Below, one piece after another: positions 45,442 to 54,760 of a stretch of 64,000 nt of DNA. Position 1 is the stretch's first letter, and each line of letters begins with the position of its first letter. Source of the DNA: Deinococcus sp. KSM4-11 (GTDB taxonomy: Bacteria; Deinococcota; Deinococci; Deinococcales; Deinococcaceae). The notes beneath the pieces are model-generated. The model was not told the DNA's origin, did no database searches, and saw only the letters and a program-made list of their open reading frames with translations. A program made the position numbers and the translations under genes. The stretch lies in assembly GCF_004801415.1 (NCBI RefSeq), contig NZ_SSNX01000001.1:496001-560000 (forward strand). The letters are read 5' to 3'.

Positions 45442-47128
45442 AGTATCGCCTGTCTGCCGAGGCTGCCCCGGGCGGTGTCTGCAGGCCTTCGAGCGCGCGC
45501 TTGAACAGCTCCGACACCGAGGCGCCGTCCTCTGGACAGACTGTGTCCGCGACCAGCAGCTCGATCCTGAAGGGAGCGCCGGTCACGAAGTCGTTCAGGG
45601 TGCCGCGCAGCCGATCCTGCCAGCCGCGCACCGCGTCCAGTCTGTTCAGCCCGGCGGGAATCCGGAGCATGGCCGCGAAGGTGGCGCCGTTCAGGCGGTA
45701 GGCCCGGTCCTCCGCACGGCGGCAGGTGTCCAGCGCCTGGGCCAGCTTCGCGATCAGGTCGTTGCCGCCCGCGTACCCCACGGTGGCATTCACGAAGCGG
45801 ATGTTGGCGACCTCGACGATGGTCAGCACGAAGCCGCCGCCGTGCCGGGCCGTGTACGCGACTTCGGACGTCAGGTCGTTCAGGAACGCCTGGCGGTTGC
45901 CCAGTCCGGTGTACTCGTCGGTCAGGGCCGTCCGTTCCATGGCCTGCATGTGCAGATGCCTCGACAGGTTCAGCGCCAGCGACTGCGCGGCCGTTTCGAG
46001 CAGGGGCATGGATTCCACGGAGTGGCCGCGACCACCCGCTGGATCGAAGGCGTGGATGAGGAGAGGCTGCCCGAGCACATCGCACGACACGCTGATCCCG
46101 CCGGGCATGTCGGGGCTGATCGCGGGGCCTTCAAAGCGGGTGCCGTCGTGCCGGTAGCATGCCAGGGCGGGGCCGTCCGCGTGCGGATACCACGCGGCGC
46201 AGGCGGCGTAGCCGGTCAGGCGGGCCAGCACTGGCAGGCCCAAGCGCATCAGGTCGGGCACCGTGTGCGCCTGCTCCAGTTGTCGGGTCAGCAGATTCAA
46301 CAGTTCCGCCTGCTGGATGGAGCGCAGTAGCTGCTCGGTGCGTTGCTGGACGCGTTCTTCGAGCCCGGCGTTCAGCACCCGCAGTTCCTGCTCGGCGGTG
46401 CGGCGCAGGTCGATCTCCATGTTCAGGCGCAGCGCCGGGTTGACGAGTGAGGCCACCGCCTCCAACTGCGCGTAGATGTTCACGTCCCACGACACGCCGG
46501 GTGCGCCGACCACGGCCAGCGTACCCCATACGGCGTCGGCACCAGCCAGCGGCAGCAGGGCCGCCGGCTGGTGCTCCTGGCCCCAGGCGGCTGTGTAGAG
46601 CGGCTCATGGCCTTCGAGCGGTGGCAGATCCGACCAGGGGATGCCGGTCGAACCGGCCGCGCCACGAACCAGCCACGGCATGGCCATGCGCGCGGCGCCT
46701 CCCTCGGGCCGGGTGAGCAGCGCCACTCCGCGCAGGTACAGGTTGCTCGCCAGGGTCGCCTCGACCTCCTGGAGCACGCCATCGGTGGAACTCACCCGCA
46801 GGATCCGGCGGCCCAGATCGAGCAGCATCCGGGCGTCGCTGGAGAGGTGCTGGTAGTGCGGCAGCGACTGTTGCTGCGGCGGCGCCCCCGGCCGACGGTA
46901 GCCGGCCCCGCGTACCGTCTCGATCAGGTGCTCGCCCGTCTTGCGGCGGATGCGCTTGACGTAGGCGTCGACGATCCGGTCATCTCCGCCAAAATCCAGG
47001 CCCCAGACCCGTTCCAGGATCTCCCCGCGGCTGAACAGCCGGCCGGGGTGCCGTTCGAGCAGCTCGAACAGCGCTTCCTCCTTCGCTGTCAACGAGGAGC
47101 GGGCTGGAATGTCCACGGACGCGCTCAC
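45434..47128 (-). CDS. Winged-helix / GAF / GAF / degenerate GGDEF protein
   Basis: 564 residues from a GTG with an AGGAG site nine bases away. The N-terminus (about 11-80) is an OmpR/PhoB-type winged helix: LTAKEEALFELLERHPGRLF, SRGEILERVWG, DAYVKRIRRKTGEHLIETVR, GAGYRRP. No receiver domain precedes it. A GAF-like domain follows (105-250), a coiled coil (250-290), a second GAF-like region and a GGDEF-fold domain that begins with DEYTGLGNRQAFLNDL. Its active site is degenerate: RLNGATFAAM replaces RxGGDEF, so it should not make c-di-GMP. It may bind a ligand or a nucleotide instead. Co-transcription with the HD-GYP/GGDEF protein suggests it gates or reads c-di-GMP output at DNA. Confidence 0.85.
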   Translation of the reverse strand: MSASVDIPARSSLTAKEEALFELLERHPGRLFSRGEILERVWGLDFGGDDRIVDAYVKRIRRKTGEHLIETVRGAGYRRPGAPPQQQSLPHYQHLSSDARMLLDLGRRILRVSSTDGVLQEVEATLASNLYLRGVALLTRPEGGAARMAMPWLVRGAAGSTGIPWSDLPPLEGHEPLYTAAWGQEHQPAALLPLAGADAVWGTLAVVGAPGVSWDVNIYAQLEAVASLVNPALRLNMEIDLRRTAEQELRVLNAGLEERVQQRTEQLLRSIQQAELLNLLTRQLEQAHTVPDLMRLGLPVLARLTGYAACAAWYPHADGPALACYRHDGTRFEGPAISPDMPGGISVSCDVLGQPLLIHAFDPAGGRGHSVESMPLLETAAQSLALNLSRHLHMQAMERTALTDEYTGLGNRQAFLNDLTSEVAYTARHGGGFVLTIVEVANIRFVNATVGYAGGNDLIAKLAQALDTCRRAEDRAYRLNGATFAAMLRIPAGLNRLDAVRGWQDRLRGTLNDFVTGAPFRIELLVADTVCPEDGASVSELFKRALEGLQTPPGAASADRRYYG

Positions 47129-47487
47129 AGGCCGGCACTCCTGGAGGGCCGACGGCGGCTCGGCGCTGTCGCTGGGAGCGGGCCGTTCACTGGGGGAGAC
47201 ATGCTGGGATCAGGCATCACGACGGTCCGGCGGGCAGTGGAAAGGTGGCTCCACAGCGCTGTCCGGGCCGGATCATGCGATGTGAAGTAAACCCCATGGC
47301 CCATGCTCTCAGGGGGGCGCTTACAGATTCCTCTCATCGCCTTCATCAAACCCAGGTAACTGAAACGGTGGTCTGGACAGCATTTCTATGCTTGCAGACA
47401 TAAACCCGCCAGCTGACCTGTTGTTCATCCCCCGGCGGGGGCCGCGCTTCGCCACCGGGCAAGCGCGCAGGGTGGAGTGAGGCCCGC
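47129..47487. other. Intergenic region before the winged-helix/c-di-GMP operon
   Basis: 359 bases between two minus-strand genes. It should hold the promoter of the winged-helix gene, but no convincing -10/-35 pair is clear. It contains a near-palindrome at 47387-47402 and a small hairpin (CCCCCGGCGGGGG) near the FAD oxidoreductase stop that may end that operon. A 29-codon plus-strand frame starting near 47201 looks spurious. Confidence 0.5.
47387..47402. repeat. Near-palindrome TATG...CATA, possible operator
   Basis: TATGCTTGCAGACATA pairs at 6 of 8 half-site positions. Its arms loosely recall the deinococcal radiation/desiccation motif but differ in spacing and centre. Position is about 260 bases before the winged-helix gene start. 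Confidence 0.25.
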
Positions 47488-48879
47488 TCAGACGAGCCCG
47501 CCACGGCGACGCATCTCATCCTGAAGCGCAGGCACGGCCACGTCGCGCACCCGCCCCGCATGCCGGTGGGCCGCCCACGCTGCCGTAATCCCCGCCGCCT
47601 CGCCCATGGTGTGACAGTTCTGCTGCACGCGAATACTGGACTGCGCCTCGAACGTGCTGCTCGCCGCGCGGCCCGGCACCAGCAGGTTCGCCACGCCCAC
47701 CGGCACGATGCAGCGCAACGGGATGTCATGGAACGCGTCTCTGGCGAAGTACGGTGCCGTGCCCTCGCGGTCGTGCAGCAGCCGGTCGCCGCCCCTCACG
47801 GAGTGGATGTCCACCGGGTAGTGGTTGCGGCAGATGCTGTCGGCAAACCGCGCACAGTCAAGGATGTCCTCCAGCGTGAGCGTGTACTCGCCCGTGATCC
47901 GCCGGGACTCACGGATACCCACCATCGGGGCGACGACACCGATGAAGGCCGCCTCGCAGCCCGGCAGGTACCGGCGGCAGAAGGCCGTCAGTCGGTCAAT
48001 GCCCTCCCGGCCGTCCACCTGCGCGGCCGAGAGCTGCCACGGATCGGCTCCGTCGTGCAGGTCATTGCGGATGCGGGGGCAGTTGAAACTGATCTCGCCT
48101 GGGCGGCCCGGAACGCTGAACCCCTGGAAGTAATCCCCATCCCGTTCCAGCAGCACACCGTCGCTCACCGCCTGCCGGAACAGCGGCTCCAGCGTGGAGT
48201 TCTTGCCCCAGACCATCCAGAAATGCATGAACTGTGGGCTGTCCTGCCCCTGGCCCTGCCCTTGCAGGAAGGCGCACAGCCGCGCCGTATCCACCCCGGC
48301 CAGCGTGAAGCGCAGGCTCATGGCCTGATGCACGCCGTCCAGGTCGCCACCCCGCATGGGCACGCCGGCCAGGGCCGCCACGTCCGCGTCACCGGTCGCG
48401 TCGATGAACACGCGGGCACGCACCGCCTGCAACCCCCCCTTGTTGTGAACCACCAGCGCCTCGATCTGCTCCCCGTTCATGCTCGGCTGAACCACATGCG
48501 TGTGGTACAGCACCTCACCCCCGGCTTCGAGCAGCATCTGCTCCAGCACGAACTTCATGCCTTCCGGATTGGACCAGTTGTCGTTCCCGCCAGGATCGGT
48601 CGCGCCGTCTCCCCGCGCGTCCAGCCGACGCTTGAGTTCATCCGTCAGGCCCCGGTTCAGATTTTCGCCCGCCGAGACGTTCCGCATCAGGGGGGTGACC
48701 CAGCCGTTCGTGCCGGTGCCCCCCAGACTGCCCAGCGCCTCGATGACCAGCACCCGCGTGCCCGTGCGGGCCGCCGCAATGCCGGCCATGGCACCCGCCG
48801 TGCCACCCCCGGCCACGATCACGTCCCATGTCCGCTCCAGCGTGCGGTAGGGAAGGGTGTGGGCTTCAGGGAATGTCAT
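47488..48879 (-). CDS. FAD-dependent oxidoreductase (FAD_oxidored family)
   Basis: 463 residues. The dinucleotide motif is VIVAGGGTAGAMAGIAAART, followed by LVIEALGSLGGTGTNGWVTP. The second FAD contact is VFIDATGDADVAALAGVPM, and the C-terminal part has CIVPVGVANLLVPGRAASST and CHTMGEAAGITAAWA. This family (PF12831) is often encoded beside sugar ABC transporters and may oxidise imported sugars or sugar acids. It is the last gene of the five-gene minus-strand operon and overlaps the gene before it by 14 bases. No export signal is seen, so it should act in the cytosol. Confidence 0.87.
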   Translation of the reverse strand: MTFPEAHTLPYRTLERTWDVIVAGGGTAGAMAGIAAARTGTRVLVIEALGSLGGTGTNGWVTPLMRNVSAGENLNRGLTDELKRRLDARGDGATDPGGNDNWSNPEGMKFVLEQMLLEAGGEVLYHTHVVQPSMNGEQIEALVVHNKGGLQAVRARVFIDATGDADVAALAGVPMRGGDLDGVHQAMSLRFTLAGVDTARLCAFLQGQGQGQDSPQFMHFWMVWGKNSTLEPLFRQAVSDGVLLERDGDYFQGFSVPGRPGEISFNCPRIRNDLHDGADPWQLSAAQVDGREGIDRLTAFCRRYLPGCEAAFIGVVAPMVGIRESRRITGEYTLTLEDILDCARFADSICRNHYPVDIHSVRGGDRLLHDREGTAPYFARDAFHDIPLRCIVPVGVANLLVPGRAASSTFEAQSSIRVQQNCHTMGEAAGITAAWAAHRHAGRVRDVAVPALQDEMRRRGGLV

Positions 48880-49393
48880 GGATCGTCACCCCCACGCGAT
48901 CCGCAATCAACTTGGCCGTGGCACGAAGGCTCCGGGTATTCAGTTCGTCTGGCGGCGTCACGTCGATGAGCTTGCCTCCGCTGTGGATCATCACCAGCCT
49001 CCACCCATACCCACGATGTCGCAGGGTCATGCCTTCGAAGGTCTGGAAAGGAACCGTCAGCGCTTCGCCCAGAGGGGCATCGGCCTTCTCGATGGTTACC
49101 ACGCGGGTGGCCGTGTCCACCGTAATCCGCCCACCCCGCACGGCGCGCTGGTGCACCCCGTAGCCGACGAAACACAGCGCGATCAGCAACTCGAACGGAC
49201 TGGGGGGCAGGTGCCCTTCTTTGAGGGCCACGGCCCACTGGATCACGGTGGTACCGAGGATCAGGAGCCCGGCCAGGAGCAGCACCCACCATGCCGCGCC
49301 GCCCGGTTTCATCGCCTCCAGCCGCAGCAGGGTCGGCGTGTCCTCCGTCACCACCCACCGCCGGAAATCGAGCCTCGCAGCGGCCCGGTTCAC
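48866..49393 (-). CDS. Small membrane protein with a PH-like cytoplasmic domain
   Basis: 175 residues from a GTG overlapping the lipoprotein stop (GTGA). Two helices lie near residues 35-52 (WWVLLLAGLLILGTTVIQW) and 66-78 (FELLIALCFVGYG). Before them is a short folded segment, and after them a beta-rich domain (RGGRITVDTATRVVTIEKAD, GYGWRLVMIHSGGKLIDVT) like bacterial PH-type domains. Function unknown. It overlaps the FAD oxidoreductase and lies within the permease operon, so it may be part of the transporter or its regulation. Confidence 0.75.
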   Translation of the reverse strand: MNRAAARLDFRRWVVTEDTPTLLRLEAMKPGGAAWWVLLLAGLLILGTTVIQWAVALKEGHLPPSPFELLIALCFVGYGVHQRAVRGGRITVDTATRVVTIEKADAPLGEALTVPFQTFEGMTLRHRGYGWRLVMIHSGGKLIDVTPPDELNTRSLRATAKLIADRVGVTIHDIP

Positions 49394-49797
49394 GGACTGG
49401 CCACGTCCGCTTGAACGCTGACGGTGCCATACGACGCGCCGTTCACGACGATCTCGAAGGGATCAGTGCGGGCGGGGGTGCCCGGATCGGTATAGGTGCG
49501 TTTCTCCCAGCCGATGATCGCCGGACACGCGACCTTCAGGCCGCTCTGGGTGCTGCCAATCGCCCGGAGTTGCAGGACACCAGCCCTCCGCTCGGCCTCG
49601 AAGCGCTTGAAGGACTGACAGCCGCCCACCGTGACCTCCACCAGCACGGCCAGGGGGGCAGTGGCCGCCACGCTCGCCGGGAACGCCACGCTCTTGATCT
49701 CCATGGCGTATTCGGATGGGACCGGCCCACTCTGGGTTCCGCAGCCGGTCAGGCCGAGGGCCACCGCAAGGCCCAGCGCTGCTGCCCAATCCTTCAT
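49390..49797 (-). CDS. Small lipoprotein
   Basis: 135 residues from an ATG overlapping the permease stop (ATGA). A lipoprotein signal is clear: MKDWAAALGLAVALGLTGCG, lipobox LTGC. The mature part of about 115 residues has a beta-rich look (AMEIKSVAFPASVAATAPLA, VLVEVTVGGCQSFKRFE, DPFEIVVNGASYGTVSV) with cysteines that may pair. It is far too small to be the sugar-binding protein of the neighbouring ABC permeases, which are usually 400 residues. Its role in the operon is unknown. Confidence 0.8.
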   Translation of the reverse strand: MKDWAAALGLAVALGLTGCGTQSGPVPSEYAMEIKSVAFPASVAATAPLAVLVEVTVGGCQSFKRFEAERRAGVLQLRAIGSTQSGLKVACPAIIGWEKRTYTDPGTPARTDPFEIVVNGASYGTVSVQADVASP

Positions 49798-50729
49798 CCC
49801 TTCACCGCGCCTTCCAGGCCCTTCATGAAGTACCGCTGCCCGAAGGCGAACACGATCAGGATCGGGATGATGGTGATAACCGCCCCCGCCATCACGGCGC
49901 GGCTGTTGGTGGAGAAGGTGCCGCTCAGTTCCAGCAGCCCGGCCGAGAGCGGCATGAGTTCCTTGTCGGGCAGCATGATCCGCGCCCACAGAAAGGAGTT
50001 CCAGTACGCCACGAACTCGAAGATCGAGAAGGCCGCGATGGTCGGCATGGCCAGCGGCAGCATGATCCGCCGCCAGATGCTCAGTTCGCTGGCCCCGTCG
50101 ATCCGCGCCGCTTCAATAAGTTCCAGCGGCACGCTCAGGTAGGCCTGCCGGATCAGGAACAGGCCCACGATGCTCGCGATGCCGGGAATGACGATGGCGA
50201 GGTACTGCCGCGCGGCGTCCAGGATCGGGTTGGTCTGCTGGAGCAGGCCCAGCTTGATCACGGTGATGTAGTTGACGATCAGTCCGGACTCGTTGGGCAG
50301 TACCATCAGCGCCAGGATCGCGTAGAAGATCAGGTCGCGGCCCGGAAAGCGCATCTTCGCCAGGGGATACGCGGCGAGGGTGGCGAGCAGCACGGTCAGA
50401 GTCACGCCCAGCGTGCAGACGATCACGGAATTCAGGATTAGCCGCCAGAAGGGGACGGTCGTGCCGCTCCACATGACCGCGTAGTTCTTCAGGCTGATGG
50501 CGGCGGGCAGGATCTTGGCCTGGTAGATGTTCCCGGTGGGCTCCAGCGACGTGATCAGCGTCCAGTAGAACGGGTAGAGCATGATCAGCGCGATCACGAC
50601 CAGCACGGCGTACGCGAGCGCGTTCATGAGCAGGGTGGTGCGGCGGCGGCGGGCCTTGATCTGCGCGGCGGCCGCGGCGTACGCGTCGGTCGTGGCCGGG
50701 CGGGCGGGGGAGAGGGTCACGTCAGCCAT
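49794..50729 (-). CDS. Carbohydrate ABC transporter permease, MalG type
   Basis: 311 residues with six helices, from NALAYAVLVVIALIMLYPFY to VMAGAVITIIPILIVFAFGQ. The EAA motif is EAARIDGASELSIWRRIMLP, which docks with the ATPase. The C-terminal RYFMKGLEGAVKG is typical of MalG-type subunits. It starts with a GGAGG ribosome site and overlaps the partner permease gene by eight bases. No ATPase gene lies nearby, so it probably uses a shared MsmX-like ATPase encoded elsewhere. Confidence 0.93.
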   Translation of the reverse strand: MADVTLSPARPATTDAYAAAAAQIKARRRRTTLLMNALAYAVLVVIALIMLYPFYWTLITSLEPTGNIYQAKILPAAISLKNYAVMWSGTTVPFWRLILNSVIVCTLGVTLTVLLATLAAYPLAKMRFPGRDLIFYAILALMVLPNESGLIVNYITVIKLGLLQQTNPILDAARQYLAIVIPGIASIVGLFLIRQAYLSVPLELIEAARIDGASELSIWRRIMLPLAMPTIAAFSIFEFVAYWNSFLWARIMLPDKELMPLSAGLLELSGTFSTNSRAVMAGAVITIIPILIVFAFGQRYFMKGLEGAVKG

Positions 50730-51657
50730 CGACCCTGCCTCCACGGGTGAGCCGGAAGTTGATCAGGCCGAAGATGATGCTGATCACCGCGATGATCAGG
50801 CCAGCGGCGGCGGCCAGGCCGTACTGGAAGTCCTGGAAGGCCTTGGAGTAGGTGTAGAACAGGGCCGAGTACGTGCTCCCGGCCGGGCCGCCCTGCGTCA
50901 TGACATAGATCTCCTCGAACACCTTGATGGCGCTGATGGTCGAGAGCAGCGAGCACACCAGGATCGTCGGCCGCAGGCCCGGAATTGTGACATTCCAGAA
51001 CACCTGCCAGCGCGTCGCGCCGTCGATGGTGGCGGCGTCGTCGAGTTCCTGGCTGACGTTCTGGAGCCCCGCGAGGTATAGCACCATGTAATAGCCGATG
51101 CCCTTCCAGAGGGTCACGAACATGACGGCCAGCAGGGCGGTCGCCGGGTTATTCAAGAGGCCACGGTCATCGCGCATCAGACCCACGGCGCGCAGCACGG
51201 CGTTCACCGGGCCGCCCTGCTGGTACATCCAGTTCCACATCAGGCCGGCCACGGCGAAACTCGTGATGGCCGGCACGTAGTACGCCGTGCGGAAAAACCC
51301 GACGCCCTTCAGGGGCCGGTTGACGAGCAGAGCGACCAGCATGCTCAGCACCTGGATGACCGGCACGACCAGGATGTACTTCAGCGAGTTGCGCAGCCCC
51401 GACCAGAACTGCTCGTCCTGCATCAGCGTGCGGAAGTTCTCCAGCCCCACCCACTGCGGCGGCGAGATGATGTTGTACTTCGTGAAGGCCAGGAACGTTC
51501 CGAAGAACACCGGCCAGGTGTGGAACATCACCAGCAGGATCAGGAACGGCAGCATGAAGGCGTAGGCAATCAGGGTGTTGCGCGCCGTGACGCGCGCGCC
51601 CGCGCTGCCCAGCCGGTGCTCCTCGCGGCGCGACCGGCGGTTGGGGGTGGAGGTCAT
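50722..51657 (-). CDS. Carbohydrate ABC transporter permease, MalF type
   Basis: 311 residues and about six helices (for example TLIAYAFMLPFLILLVMFHT and AAAAGLIIAVISIIFGLINF). The EAA motif is DDAATIDGATRWQVFWNVT. It also has TKYNIISPPQWVGLENFRTL and PLKGVGFFRTAYYVPAITSF, typical of sugar permeases. It is the first gene of the operon. TACACT lies seven bases before its ATG, so the operon message is probably leaderless. An upstream in-frame start would lie within the promoter and beyond. No binding-protein gene precedes it, which is unusual. Confidence 0.93.
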   Translation of the reverse strand: MTSTPNRRSRREEHRLGSAGARVTARNTLIAYAFMLPFLILLVMFHTWPVFFGTFLAFTKYNIISPPQWVGLENFRTLMQDEQFWSGLRNSLKYILVVPVIQVLSMLVALLVNRPLKGVGFFRTAYYVPAITSFAVAGLMWNWMYQQGGPVNAVLRAVGLMRDDRGLLNNPATALLAVMFVTLWKGIGYYMVLYLAGLQNVSQELDDAATIDGATRWQVFWNVTIPGLRPTILVCSLLSTISAIKVFEEIYVMTQGGPAGSTYSALFYTYSKAFQDFQYGLAAAAGLIIAVISIIFGLINFRLTRGGRVDG

Positions 51658-51664
51658 GGGCGGT

Positions 51665-51670
51665 AGTGTA
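51665..51670 (-). promoter_or_regulatory. -10 box (TACACT), leaderless promoter of the permease operon
   Basis: TACACT on the minus strand, seven bases before the ATG at 51657. Confidence 0.5.
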
Positions 51671-51711
51671 CGCAGTCCAGGGTGAACCGGCGTGAAAAAG
51701 CGGGCACACGC

Positions 51712-51736
51712 AAAAACCCCCGCGCTGGGCGGGGGC
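51712..51736 (-). terminator. Rho-independent terminator of the small stress-protein gene
   Basis: On the minus strand CCCCCGC, a five-base loop, GCGGGGG, then TTTTT, 28 bases after the stop. Confidence 0.85.
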
Positions 51737-51763
51737 TGATCACGGAAAGCTGAGGCGCGGCCC

Positions 51764-51997
51764 TCAGTGGCCGTCGCCATCCTGGGCTTCGCGCTTGCCC
51801 TCGTTATACTCGGCGTGCGCTTCGGCGTTGTGGACTTCGGCCTTCGCACGGTCTTCCAGGGCCTTGGCCTTATCCGAAACGTGCCCCGTGACGGCGTGAG
51901 ACACGTCATGGGCGGCCTCACGGGCGCGATCGGCAGCCTCGTTCACCTTGGCCTTGGCGGCGTCCAGCATGTTTTCGGCGGTGCTTTTATCACTCAT
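51764..51997 (-). CDS. Small LEA/CsbD-like stress protein
   Basis: 77 residues, almost wholly alpha-helical, hydrophilic and rich in Ala, Lys, Glu, Asp and His (MLDAAKAKVNEAADRAREAA and KAKALEDRAKAEVHNAEAHA). No Trp or Cys. Eleven-residue-type heptad periodicity resembles late-embryogenesis-abundant (LEA) and CsbD proteins, which stabilise proteins and membranes during drying. The ribosome site AGGAGG is very strong. A terminator follows. Expression is probably high and single-gene. Function is inferred from composition. Confidence 0.8.
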   Translation of the reverse strand: MSDKSTAENMLDAAKAKVNEAADRAREAAHDVSHAVTGHVSDKAKALEDRAKAEVHNAEAHAEYNEGKREAQDGDGH

Positions 51998-52211
51998 CAG
52001 TCGAGTCCTCCTGAAGTTGAATTCCCGGTGAGGGTGATTCCAGACTGACCGCGCCGTGCCAGGAGGGCATGAGGACTCGTTCAGGGCGTGACCATCAAGC
52101 GTCCGGTCTCCCTTGGGGGTTCCCTCATGCGCGTGGCACGCGGGCCCTGTCGGATCACGGTTGCCTCAAGGTCGCATGGACACTTGAACCCTGACGTTCA
52201 CCCGATGGCGC

Positions 52212-52217
52212 TACAGT
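52212..52217 (+). promoter_or_regulatory. -10 box (TACAGT) of icd
   Basis: TACAGT, ten bases before the ATG at 52228, giving a leader of about three bases or none. Confidence 0.45.
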
Positions 52218-52227
52218 GTTCCCCGAC

Positions 52228-53469
<1,242 letters not shown>

Positions 53470-53488
53470 GTCCAGAGCACACGGTACA

Positions 53489-53525
53489 GAGGGCAGGGGG
53501 CCACCGTTCGTGGTTCTCTGCCCTC
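53489..53525 (+). terminator. icd: Hairpin after icd
   Basis: GAGGGCAG and CTGCCCTC pair, with a second small stem (CCAC/GTGG) inside the loop. No T-tract follows, so terminator function is uncertain. Confidence 0.4.
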
Positions 53526-53544
53526 CGCCTTGGCTGCTCTGCAC

Positions 53545-53550
53545 TATTCT
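53545..53550 (+). promoter_or_regulatory. -10 box (TATTCT), leaderless promoter
   Basis: TATTCT, six bases before the ATG at 53557. Confidence 0.45.
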
Positions 53551-53556
53551 CCGCGC

Positions 53557-54684
53557 ATGTCGCGCGTGATCCTGGCCCTGATCGGGGTGATTCTGCTGGC
53601 CGTGGTGGCGCTCGCGCTGCTGTGGCTCCTGGGGCAGGTGATGGCCGGCGTGGGGGCCTTCGTGGTCGGCACGGCCGGGGTGCTCTCGCGCCTGCTGTGG
53701 TTCCTGATCTTCACCGGCGTGCTGTCGGGGCTGGTGTACTTCGTGGCCAGCGCGTGGCGGCCCGCCGCGAAGACTGCAGTGCCTGCCGGCGCTCCAGCAG
53801 TCCGTCTGAACGAGGCCGCAAGCGCATTCGCCGTGCCGTCGCCCGTGGTCGGGGCTGCGCCGGTCAGCGAGCCCACGGCGTCCAGCGGAACGCCGGTTCC
53901 TGACGTTTCAGCGACCGACCCACCAGACCATCCGGCCCGGTTCACGGGCCGGGCGGACGTCTATGCCGCCGCCCGGCCCGGCTACCCGGCCGAACTGGGC
54001 ACCTGGCTCGAGTCGTCCGAACTCCTGGCCGCGCCGGTCGCCGATGTCGGGGCCGGGACAGGACTGTTCACGCGGCTGCTGCTGGGCCAGGGCGCCACGG
54101 TTCGTGCGGTGGAGCCGAATGACGAGATGCGCGCCCAGCTTGAGCGGAGCCTCGCGGACGCCCTGACGGCCGGAACCCTGAGCGTTCATGCGGGAACGTC
54201 GGAGGCGACCGGATTGCCCGACGCTTCCGTGAGTCTGGTGACGGCGGCCCAGGCCGCCCACTGGTTCGACCCGGCGCGAACCGTGGTGGAGTTTCGGCGG
54301 ATCCTGGCGCCGGGCGGCAGGGTGCTGCTCGTCTGGAACGACTGGCGCGCTGTTGCCCTGCCCTTCAACCGTGCGTATGGCGATACCATCCGTCCCTTTC
54401 TGGCCGCAGGAACACCGGAGGTGGCGACCCGCGTTCCCGAGGAGCGCCTGCCTGCCCTGCTGCCCGGCGGGTTCGAGCGGCAGGAGTTCACCCACGAGGT
54501 CACCCTGACCCGCGAGCGGCTGCATGCGCTGGCGGCCAGCGTCAGTTACCTGCCAGGGCCAGACTCAGCCGCGTATCCGGCCCTGACGCGGGCCCTCGAT
54601 GCGGTGTTCGACGAACACGTGACAGGGGAGGGCACGGTCTCATTCGGGTACCGAACCCACGCTTTTCTGGGCTCGCTCGGCTGA
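53557..54684 (+). CDS. Membrane-anchored class I SAM-dependent methyltransferase
   Basis: 375 residues. Two N-terminal membrane helices (about 4-32, VILALIGVILLAVVALALLW, and 35-65, VVGTAGVLSRLLWFLIFTGV) precede a flexible Ala/Pro-rich linker to about 125. The C-terminal domain is a class I methyltransferase of the UbiE/YcgJ-like type: RFTGRADVYAAARPGYP, motif I VADVGAGTGLFTRLLLG, and RILAPGGRVLLVWNDWRA. Soluble relatives lack the membrane part. The substrate is unknown, perhaps membrane-associated. The start is set by the -10 box six bases away. Confidence 0.85.
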   Translation: MSRVILALIGVILLAVVALALLWLLGQVMAGVGAFVVGTAGVLSRLLWFLIFTGVLSGLVYFVASAWRPAAKTAVPAGAPAVRLNEAASAFAVPSPVVGAAPVSEPTASSGTPVPDVSATDPPDHPARFTGRADVYAAARPGYPAELGTWLESSELLAAPVADVGAGTGLFTRLLLGQGATVRAVEPNDEMRAQLERSLADALTAGTLSVHAGTSEATGLPDASVSLVTAAQAAHWFDPARTVVEFRRILAPGGRVLLVWNDWRAVALPFNRAYGDTIRPFLAAGTPEVATRVPEERLPALLPGGFERQEFTHEVTLTRERLHALAASVSYLPGPDSAAYPALTRALDAVFDEHVTGEGTVSFGYRTHAFLGSLG

Positions 54685-54760
54685 CAGCGGCCACCCTGGC
54701 GTGTTACGCTGAGGACAGAACGCTGCCCGGTCTGTGCCGGGTCGAAAGGAGGTTCCTGCC

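Noticed and set aside
47201..47290. 29-codon plus-strand frame with a GGGGGAG upstream
   Set aside because: Too short, overlaps no conserved feature, and the ribosome site is only two bases from the ATG.
47387..47402. Radiation/desiccation response motif (DdrO site)
   Set aside because: Half-sites recall TTATG/CATAA but spacing and centre do not fit the 17-base consensus. Kept only as a low-confidence palindrome.
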